5,730 nucleotides of DNA, from contig JAMDDW010000013.1 in the NCBI GenBank assembly GCA_023488405.1, positions 1 to 5,730 of the forward strand, read 5' to 3'. This DNA is from Candidatus Parvarchaeota archaeon (GTDB lineage Archaea; Nanobdellota; Nanobdellia; Parvarchaeales; Parvarchaeaceae). The notes beneath the pieces are model-generated. The model was not told the DNA's origin, searched no databases, and saw only the letters and a program-made list of their open reading frames with translations. Of the stretch, positions 1 through 5,730 are shown one piece after another. Numbering within the stretch: the first letter of the stretch is position 1; the number at the start of each line of letters is the position of its first letter. A program made the position numbers and the translations under genes.

Positions 1-1
1 A

Positions 2-2032
2 AGTATCCTTTCCCACGCCACTCAATTAACAGCACGGGAAACATCTAATGAATTAGAAACTATTGGAGAAAAATCGGCAGAAACATCTGAGAATGCTGTG
101 GAGGAGGAAACTAGCCAAGTTGCGCAGGAATCTGGGCAGGGATCTAAAAGTAGTTTATTGACTAGAATTAAAAAGGCAATAAAAAACAGAATAGTAACTG
201 ACATAAAACATCCATTTATTCAGGATTTGCCGGAGGATTCCCTTCTATCCAGCGGTCTTTCAACTATTAGAGATGCTTTGCCTAGCATGAAAATATTTAT
301 CCCAACAGTTGTGGCATCTCTTTCTGTAGCTTTAGTATCCGTTCCTTTAATAGAAGCTTGGTTTGGTACTACCAGCAGCAACCTGAACACCTTTGTTACT
401 AAAGGAATTTACGTAAATGGGCAGCAGATTGGAGCTTTGACCGGCCCATCTGTATCAATAAGCCAGCAGATAGCTTCTGCGTATCTTACAGAAGCGCCCA
501 TGCCATTTAAGTACGCTGCGGCAGACTACGTTTTACAGCAATATTCTCAGTTATTATCCAGCGAACAAACATTGAATTCGTTGCCTTCTGGCGTGGGAAA
601 GGATACTTTAATTCTTTTTGCTTCAAAGCAAGTTGCTGTAAAGCAGAATGTTTTATCAGAATTATCTGCTAATGCAAATACCGTTACTTCCAATAATCCT
701 TATGGGACTCCGATTTCAGGAGTTTCTGCCCCAGGTACTTTAAGTTCTTCAAGTTCATTAGTGGGATCTGTCGGGTTGTCGCAAAGTGGAAGCGACCCAT
801 TGCTTTCAATCCCATTCTTCCTTGCACAGAATGCTTTTCTTACTTATGCCAGAACTGCCAGCTGTTTAAGTTTGCCATCACAACCCTTAAATGTCAATAG
901 CTACAATTCCGTTGGAAAGGGTTTATCTTCAATATCCGCTGAACTTGGTGCAGCCACTACGCTTGTAAACTTATACACAAAAGTTAACAGCATTCTTCCT
1001 TTAGGTACATACTTTATTGGATACGGCGGAGAAGTGTACCTTGACGGCCAGTCAAGCGGAAGGCCGACACAGGTTACTAGTCCTTTGATAACGGATATGA
1101 ATGACATGTGTGAACTCGCACAGACAGCATCTCAGCCAAGGCAAAATTTAAAGACAGTTATACAGCCAAGCGGCAATGGCTCTATATCATTTTCAATATC
1201 CCAGGGGCTTTACAATACGCTTTGTTCGCAAAATAATGCATTGTTCCCTAATACTTTGCAGACTGAGCTTAATAACCTTTTCAATTCAAAGTCAAATATA
1301 AAAAATATTTCGATTTTATTGCCGCCTGGAGAATCATTAGCTATCTCTAACCAGGGGAGCAATGTAAATTTGTGTATATATAGAATGCTTATTGATTCCT
1401 TTGGTTCTCCAGTTATCGATACAAACAATTTCAATAACCCTTCTTTTAATGTTACTGAATATGGCGCGCCAATATCATGTGTTAACATGACAAATTTAAG
1501 TGATGGGAAAGTAAATATCGGCTTGACCCAAAATGAGCTATCAGAATTGAAAAACATGAACAGTAATACAGATTTCTACATAAATAATGGTTCGTTATTT
1601 GGTTTCTCTGTTCCAGTAATGGATTTTCCAAATCAGTTAACTGCAACAAATCTTTTAGGTCAGAATAGTTTCCTTTCTGCAGGCAATTTCATAGGTGGTG
1701 GTAGTCCAATATTGAAAAAAGACTTTGGTGTAGATTTCCCAGTTGCTTCTTTAATTGCATCCTTTATCGGGAAAAGCATCCCTAAACTTCAAATTGGCAT
1801 ATCAACTTCTCTTGATAATTTTTTGGTTGATCCAATGATAGCTATCGCAGCACATGATACAAATCTTTCATACTATGAAACAGACTATTCAAATGTAACA
1901 TTGGAATTTACAAAAACACAGCAAGGCACCACGACAGATTATAATATAGAAAATGTTTATAATAATTTAGTTTTCGGAGTGTATCCGAACAATCCAAATT
2001 CATTCGGAGGTACTTACTTTTCGGGGAGCTGA
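2..2032 (+). CDS. Large membrane-anchored surface protein, 5' end probably beyond the window
   Basis: I do not recognise the family. The frame is open from base 2 to TGA 2030-2032. The first possible start is GTG at 98, but it has no Shine-Dalgarno, and the 32 codons before it are stop-free and of the same acidic Ser/Thr/Glu-rich character as those after it. The true start is therefore probably outside the window. Counting GTG as residue 1 (644 residues), residues 1-64 are hydrophilic and include a basic stretch at about 17-37. Residues 65-88 form one membrane segment. Residues 89-644 are a low-charge Ser/Asn/Gly-rich domain with a Ser/Gly linker near 205-232, five cysteines (256, 338, 376, 426, 461) and eight N-X-S/T sequons, all from residue 360 on. 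The basic flank predicts a cytoplasmic N-terminus and an external C-terminal domain. It is the first visible gene of the cluster, ending 6 bases before the next. I infer an envelope structural or adhesion role; no catalytic motif is visible. Confidence 0.85.
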   Translation, partial: SILSHATQLTARETSNELETIGEKSAETSENAVEEETSQVAQESGQGSKSSLLTRIKKAIKNRIVTDIKHPFIQDLPEDSLLSSGLSTIRDALPSMKIFIPTVVASLSVALVSVPLIEAWFGTTSSNLNTFVTKGIYVNGQQIGALTGPSVSISQQIASAYLTEAPMPFKYAAADYVLQQYSQLLSSEQTLNSLPSGVGKDTLILFASKQVAVKQNVLSELSANANTVTSNNPYGTPISGVSAPGTLSSSSSLVGSVGLSQSGSDPLLSIPFFLAQNAFLTYARTASCLSLPSQPLNVNSYNSVGKGLSSISAELGAATTLVNLYTKVNSILPLGTYFIGYGGEVYLDGQSSGRPTQVTSPLITDMNDMCELAQTASQPRQNLKTVIQPSGNGSISFSISQGLYNTLCSQNNALFPNTLQTELNNLFNSKSNIKNISILLPPGESLAISNQGSNVNLCIYRMLIDSFGSPVIDTNNFNNPSFNVTEYGAPISCVNMTNLSDGKVNIGLTQNELSELKNMNSNTDFYINNGSLFGFSVPVMDFPNQLTATNLLGQNSFLSAGNFIGGGSPILKKDFGVDFPVASLIASFIGKSIPKLQIGISTSLDNFLVDPMIAIAAHDTNLSYYETDYSNVTLEFTKTQQGTTTDYNIENVYNNLVFGVYPNNPNSFGGTYFSGS
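2025..2032 (+). promoter_or_regulatory. Ribosome binding site of the second gene, overlapping the stop of the first
   Basis: GGAGCTGA matches the archaeal Shine-Dalgarno core GGAGGTGA at seven of eight positions and lies 6 bases before ATG 2039. Its last three bases are the TGA stop of the preceding gene, so ribosomes terminating there sit on the initiation signal of the next gene. This supports ATG 2039 over the in-frame ATGs at 2054 and 2057 and suggests translational coupling. Confidence 0.65.
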
Positions 2033-2038
2033 GTAAAC

Positions 2039-2845
2039 ATGGCATTAGTTGAGATGATGGCTTTTTTGAATGCAGGCATACTGATAGTTGCATTCGCTCT
2101 TCTCCTAGTTGTTTTGTCTTTCAGCGTTTCTCAAATAAACAGTACAAGCGTATTTGCAAATTCAGAATCCGTTGCTGCAGGTATAGGCACAAGGTTAATA
2201 ACTTCTCCTAATTGTTTTGCCTATAAGAACACAATCTCTTATTATAATTCAAGTTTAGATGCTACCGGCGGACCATTATATTCATCTTCATACACTGAAC
2301 CGGGGGTAGTAAACATAAATAAATTCATCGAGAATTATTTCCTTTCTTGCATGCAGTATATATATTTTGGAGGTGCGACAAACATACCTGCTTTACAGTC
2401 AGATCTTGCAGCTGCAACCGGTGTTTCATTGACATTATATGATACGCAGGATCCAAATGAGCTTGGACCAACTGGTTCTTTGTATCTTTCAAATTACAAT
2501 CAATTTAATTTTGGAGAAAGTTTTCAGCAGACAGAAGCGTTAATTCAAAAATACGCACAGAACGCGGAATATGCTGCAATGGGCGTAAGCTTAGTAGCCA
2601 GTTTGATAATTATGATTGCCACAGGTGGGGCCATTCAATTTAATATAATTCTAGCAGTTGGTCAACATTCTACTACAGAAATAGCTCCTCAATATGCCTT
2701 GGCATCTATTTTTTATGCTGAAAATACCTATTCTGAAAGTTTTCCAGTAGAAATACAATTTACTAATGCACAAGGACAGCCGACTTTCCAAAACAGCGGC
2801 GTATTAAAGGTTCAGGTTACATATGGTATTCCACCTTACAGTTAG
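2039..2845 (+). CDS. Membrane-anchored exported protein with SPNC motif and two hydrophobic segments
   Basis: This is a complete protein of 268 residues that I cannot name. Residues 8-30 are a strong N-terminal hydrophobic segment, without the Lys-Gly-Gln site seen in the next two proteins, so it is more likely an uncleaved anchor. After it come an SPNC motif (56-59, within LITSPNCFAY), a PGVVNINKF segment (88-96) and a second cysteine at 104. C59 and C104 are the only cysteines and probably form a disulfide. Sequons are at N34 and N70. From memory, archaeal pilin-like proteins carry a comparable arrangement (an anchor, a Ser-Pro-x-Cys motif, then a Gly-Val/Ile-hydrophobic-Asp/Asn segment), but I cannot verify homology here. 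A second hydrophobic stretch at about 179-207 could be another membrane segment or a buried core. ATG 2039 is supported by a good Shine-Dalgarno. The 3' end overlaps the next gene by 23 bases. I infer a membrane partner in the same surface assembly. Confidence 0.85.
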   Translation: MALVEMMAFLNAGILIVAFALLLVVLSFSVSQINSTSVFANSESVAAGIGTRLITSPNCFAYKNTISYYNSSLDATGGPLYSSSYTEPGVVNINKFIENYFLSCMQYIYFGGATNIPALQSDLAAATGVSLTLYDTQDPNELGPTGSLYLSNYNQFNFGESFQQTEALIQKYAQNAEYAAMGVSLVASLIIMIATGGAIQFNIILAVGQHSTTEIAPQYALASIFYAENTYSESFPVEIQFTNAQGQPTFQNSGVLKVQVTYGIPPYS

Positions 2846-2861
2846 ACTTGGTAAGAAAGGC
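2823..2861 (+). other. Class III signal peptide of the third gene
   Basis: Codons 1-13 encode a leader with basic residues R8, K11 and K12, ending in Gly13. The mature protein would begin with Gln14 at base 2862. Gly-Gln at the junction of a basic leader and a hydrophobic helix is the archaeal prepilin peptidase signature. The leader is longer than that of the next gene. Confidence 0.7.
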
Positions 2862-3407
2862 CAGCTTACAATGCTTGATTTAGTGTTAGCACCTCTGGTA
2901 GCGGTGGTTCTAGCTGTTTTGGCATCGGCTTTGCTTCACGGCGCTACTGCAAACCTATTGACAGCCGTAAGTCAGCAGCCAGTCTCATTTTCATGCAATT
3001 TTGCTTTGGATACCATATATAGTACATATTATGTCCATAATGCGTTTACTTTGTCCCAGCTGGCTTTGTCTAACCCAAGTCAGTATTCTCTTGCAAATTC
3101 AAATAAAGAGCAGTCCTTGTCGACAAATTGCAGCGGTGCCTGCAATTCCAATTACAATTACATTCAAACATATCTTTATAATTCTTCTTCTCTCTACAGT
3201 GATTTTATAGGTTATTTTTCCGGTTTTTCTCTAAGTAACTTTCAGGTATTGACAGGACAAGAAACAGCTACATTGAAAGCGCTTGGAATGCAGGTCTTTT
3301 TGAATCAGATACCTGCGGGTGTTACAGGTAAATCAGAATGTAGCATGCAGGTTTATAATCCTGCAGATCCTTCAAAGCCTTATACTATTTACGGGGTGAT
3401 AAGCTAA
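2823..3407 (+). CDS. Small type IV pilin-like protein with class III signal peptide
   Basis: This is a complete protein of 194 residues. A short basic leader ends in GKKG (10-13), followed by Gln14 and a hydrophobic stretch to about residue 40. Archaeal prepilin peptidases cut before such a Gln, leaving the hydrophobic helix as anchor or assembly helix. The mature protein would be about 181 residues, within the usual pilin size. An acidic residue (Asp19) lies at mature position 6, near the Glu5 of classical pilins. The outer part is Ser/Asn/Tyr-rich, with cysteines at 58, 103, 107 and 173 and sequons at N102 and N120. ATG 2823 is the only possible start, because an in-frame TAA lies at 2805-2807. 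It overlaps the previous gene by 23 bases and has only a weak ribosome site, so translation is probably coupled. The class III signal is clear; the role as a major or minor pilin is inferred. Confidence 0.87.
   Translation: MVFHLTVRLGKKGQLTMLDLVLAPLVAVVLAVLASALLHGATANLLTAVSQQPVSFSCNFALDTIYSTYYVHNAFTLSQLALSNPSQYSLANSNKEQSLSTNCSGACNSNYNYIQTYLYNSSSLYSDFIGYFSGFSLSNFQVLTGQETATLKALGMQVFLNQIPAGVTGKSECSMQVYNPADPSKPYTIYGVIS
3395..3400 (+). promoter_or_regulatory. Ribosome binding site of the fourth gene
   Basis: GGTGAT pairs fully with the ATCACC of the archaeal 16S 3' end and sits 7 bases before ATG 3408. Two further G residues upstream (3393-3394) extend the pairing if one G:U wobble is allowed. 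It lies inside the last codons of the previous gene. This strong site settles ATG 3408 as the start of the fourth gene, although the preceding reading frame abuts it. Confidence 0.7.
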
Positions 3408-3425
3408 ATGCTAAATACTAAGGGG
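3408..3425 (+). other. Class III signal peptide of the fourth gene
   Basis: Codons 1-6 encode MLNTKG. Cleavage would leave Gln7 (codon at 3426) as the first mature residue, directly before the hydrophobic segment at about 9-32. The short leader with Lys at -2 and Gly at -1 is a near-ideal archaeal prepilin peptidase site. Confidence 0.75.
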
Positions 3426-5730
3426 CAGGCAAATATGATTGTGGTGCTGGGCATGGTCGCAGCCACAATATATATAGTTCTCAATGCTTTTGGTTACATA
3501 GGAAATGTAGGTTTAAGTTCAAAAATAGAGATAACTGCCCAAAACAGCATTTATCAAACGCTTGCATTAAAAAACTATCTTATACAAGAGGCAAATTACA
3601 ATTTCCAGAAAGCAGAACTTTTTGATGGGCTTACTTTGCAGCCAAGCAGTGTTGACTGTGGCTACATTAACACCTCTCAGTCATTGCCATTTGTGCCGGT
3701 TCCCAAGGTTTATTACTGGAGGAATCTAGCAGGCCAAATCTGCCTTCCGAATAACAATATGATAGAATACGGCCTTGAAACACTTTTAAATAAGAATTCA
3801 TTCGAAGTGGTAAATTCATCCAATATAGATATACAGTCTAATTTGGTGCTTAATTTATCGGAACGCAGTAATACAGTATTTTTTGGTAATTTTTCTGCGC
3901 CTTTTCTAAGCAACAAATATAAATTTCAGTATAATACCTCATCAGCTACTTTCTCAGTATGTGAATGGTCTTCAAGCGGTTGCGCTTATATCAGCAGTAA
4001 CGTTCCTTTGGGGATTAACTTTAATCTGTCTGGCATGAAATTTATTTCTATGCCTTTACAGGATGTTGTTTCAGGAGTTATAGACCAGTCAGTTTCAGTG
4101 AGTGCCTTTTTCAAGGGATCCGGCCTTTCTCCTTCAAGCCAATATACATTGGTTACATTTCCAAATGGCAATGTTGCTATTATCTATACGGATACCATAT
4201 CCGGAGTTACTTCCTTTTATCTTACGCCTATGCCAAATGAAAATTTATACTCATTGAGCAGTGTTATTTCGTATGATAATGCAAACGGCATACCTAGTCA
4301 AATAAAGCTGGTTAATGCTTCAAAAAGCGGATTTATTTTTGACGGCACAAATTATACTTTTTCGGTAACTTCTGATACTAATGGGATATTCACAATTAAA
4401 CCTGCAAATTATGTTATGTTTGGTATACAACCTCAATTCGTTTATTACAAATACATCTTAAACAGCATACAAAATTCTGGCACACAGAATCTTTTATTTC
4501 CGAACAACCAGAATCTTTACGTTTCGTATTCATTGTTCCCTTTGTACTCTCCACAAGTTTGCGTAAATTATAACGAGGGCCAATACGATCTACAAAACTG
4601 CCTCACACTTTCTGATTCTATAACAGGTGATAATTACCTAAGTCAACTAATGCAACTGGGCATCGCATTTGTAAATCAAAGCTTCCCAATAGGAAACCAG
4701 AAAATAGAAGGTTTTGCCCAGTATGAAATAGACAATTATATATCAAATGCGATAAACGCTGTAAACCTTAAAACAGTGTCAGTAAATGGCAGGCCAAAGT
4801 ATGACTGGTACTCTGCACTGATTTTACAGCTTGGCTCTCCACAAGGAACTAGCTATCTTTTAAACAAATTAAATAGAGTAAAAGAACCCTATTATGGCAC
4901 ATACATATACAACTGTGAGCAAAATAGCTCGGATTTAACTTATTGTAGGAATTTATTGTCTTCTACATTATCTCAAGATGTTATCGCTTTGCTACAGGAA
5001 CAGATGCCGCAGGAATTAAGTTTTCTCTCTGGTACCAATTTCAATATAAATGTTTTGAATCTTTCCATAAATGCAAGCGAAATAGATTCCTGCGTAAATG
5101 CAAGTAATTACACTGTTAAATCGAATTATTCCTATTCGGTAAAAAGCTTGCCTGTAAATGGGAATTTTTCTGAAGAAGTACTTGGGATACCAATATCATT
5201 GGATTTCGGCTACCAAAACAATCTGACTTTAAAACCGACTGAAGCATGCGGCATACAAAGATCTCCTTATGCTACAGGTTATCCAGGATTTACAGAGGCG
5301 CTCATAACAAATAATTTTACGTATATTAACTGTGCTCCCGTTATATCACAATTATTCTTAAATCACACCTGCATTGCCAGTTTGCAGACATCGAATTCTA
5401 CGATGGAAGGCTATCTGAATTCTACAAGTTCAGCTCCGAATGGAGAGTATTGTCGTAAACTTTCAAATGGGCAGTATTTCTGCCCTTATTATAAAGTCTC
5501 CAGCTTCTCTTACAAAAATTGGATAACAAGTAGCAATACCTGTCCAGATTACTTTGTGTTAAACAGCAAAAACTTCACGACATCACAGAACAGTAATTAC
5601 AGGCTTGTTTCGGTTTATGGGGGAGGGGCAGACTCTGCGAATTTATCCTTCTATAACAAGACGTTTGCGTTATATAATGGATCTTTGAACCTTCCTCTGA
5701 ATTTCAGTTTTAATGTTGGTTTCAATTCAA
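3408..5730 (+). CDS. Giant pilin-like surface protein, 3' end beyond the window
   Basis: My own translation runs from ATG 3408 to the right edge without a stop, giving 774 codons; the gene continues outside. The start MLNTKGQ is a six-residue class III leader cut between Gly6 and Gln7, followed by a hydrophobic helix to about residue 32. The remainder is a low-charge, Asn/Ser/Tyr-rich exported domain with 15 cysteines (84, 112, 185, 192, 385, 398, 503, 513, 562, 614, 642, 655, 682, 692, 712). By hand count it has about 26 N-X-S/T sequons, dense from residue 551 on. Most of the chain reads as alternating hydrophobic and polar residues, as in beta-rich domains; residues 405-452 and 515-540 look helical. 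No catalytic or named domain is recognised. It is far longer than a normal pilin. ATG directly follows the TAA of the previous gene, in the same frame, with its own strong ribosome site. I infer a secreted, probably glycosylated and disulfide-stabilised tip, adhesin or sheath protein. Confidence 0.9.
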   Translation, partial: MLNTKGQANMIVVLGMVAATIYIVLNAFGYIGNVGLSSKIEITAQNSIYQTLALKNYLIQEANYNFQKAELFDGLTLQPSSVDCGYINTSQSLPFVPVPKVYYWRNLAGQICLPNNNMIEYGLETLLNKNSFEVVNSSNIDIQSNLVLNLSERSNTVFFGNFSAPFLSNKYKFQYNTSSATFSVCEWSSSGCAYISSNVPLGINFNLSGMKFISMPLQDVVSGVIDQSVSVSAFFKGSGLSPSSQYTLVTFPNGNVAIIYTDTISGVTSFYLTPMPNENLYSLSSVISYDNANGIPSQIKLVNASKSGFIFDGTNYTFSVTSDTNGIFTIKPANYVMFGIQPQFVYYKYILNSIQNSGTQNLLFPNNQNLYVSYSLFPLYSPQVCVNYNEGQYDLQNCLTLSDSITGDNYLSQLMQLGIAFVNQSFPIGNQKIEGFAQYEIDNYISNAINAVNLKTVSVNGRPKYDWYSALILQLGSPQGTSYLLNKLNRVKEPYYGTYIYNCEQNSSDLTYCRNLLSSTLSQDVIALLQEQMPQELSFLSGTNFNINVLNLSINASEIDSCVNASNYTVKSNYSYSVKSLPVNGNFSEEVLGIPISLDFGYQNNLTLKPTEACGIQRSPYATGYPGFTEALITNNFTYINCAPVISQLFLNHTCIASLQTSNSTMEGYLNSTSSAPNGEYCRKLSNGQYFCPYYKVSSFSYKNWITSSNTCPDYFVLNSKNFTTSQNSNYRLVSVYGGGADSANLSFYNKTFALYNGSLNLPLNFSFNVGFNS

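Noticed and set aside
49..57. ATG at 49 as a start for gene 1
   Set aside because: It is in a different frame and meets TAG after two codons.
22..204. Minus-strand open frame of 60 codons
   Set aside because: It lies opposite the well-supported first gene and has no ribosome site or recognisable motif.
701..1486. Similar peptides YGTPISGVS and YGAPISCVN in gene 1 as a possible domain repeat
   Set aside because: Six of nine residues match, but the flanks and the DNA do not, so chance in a low-complexity protein is enough.
901..1557. Two minus-strand open frames (901-1107 and 1210-1557)
   Set aside because: Both are antisense to the ectodomain of gene 1, whose composition is continuous across the region. 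They look like chance open frames.
2033..2038. Promoter or terminator between genes 1 and 2
   Set aside because: The gap is only 6 bases; no TATA-box/BRE or T-rich terminator can be distinguished from AT-rich coding sequence here.
1908..2093. Minus-strand open frame across the gene 1 and gene 2 junction
   Set aside because: It runs antisense to two coding regions, including the ribosome site of gene 2, with no start signal.
3001..3210. Plus-strand open frame of 69 codons inside gene 3
   Set aside because: It is a +1 shadow of gene 3, which has a clear signal peptide and correct start.
3713..4171. Minus-strand open frames at 3713-3916 and 3986-4171
   Set aside because: They are opposite gene 4, which stays open for 774 codons.

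Overview
The window is almost entirely coding on the + strand. It holds four consecutive genes in one direction: a 5'-truncated gene (2-2032), two complete genes (2039-2845 and 2823-3407) and a 3'-truncated gene (3408 to the right edge). There is no intergenic space beyond 6 bases, no RNA gene, no mobile element and no CRISPR. None of the four can be given a family name with confidence from sequence alone.

The organism looks archaeal, possibly one of the small-genome (DPANN-type) lineages. The third and fourth proteins begin with a short basic stretch ending in Lys-Gly-Gln, followed by a hydrophobic segment. This is the class III signal peptide of archaeal type IV pilin-like proteins, cleaved between Gly and Gln. 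Start sites for genes 2 and 4 are preceded by GGAGCTGA and GGTGAT, which match the archaeal Shine-Dalgarno consensus GGAGGTGAT. The DNA is AT-rich, uses ATA for Ile freely and prefers AGA/AGG for Arg (6 of 8 Arg codons in gene 4). The lineage is inference; no phylogenetic marker is present.

All four products have the same plan: a hydrophobic segment near the N-terminus and a long domain rich in Ser, Asn, Thr, Gly and Tyr, poor in charge, with cysteines and many N-glycosylation sequons. This points to a co-translated set of envelope-anchored, exported proteins. Gene 1 has a long charged cytoplasmic N-terminal region, a membrane anchor and an ectodomain of about 550 residues. Gene 2 has an N-terminal anchor, an SPNC motif and a second internal hydrophobic segment. 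Gene 3 is a small pilin-like protein. Gene 4 is a giant pilin-like protein with 15 cysteines and about 26 sequons in the visible part.

The most economical reading is a surface structure or adhesion complex, with gene 3 and gene 4 processed by a prepilin peptidase and genes 1 and 2 as membrane partners. No pilus ATPase, platform protein or peptidase lies in the window, so the link to a pilus machine is untested.
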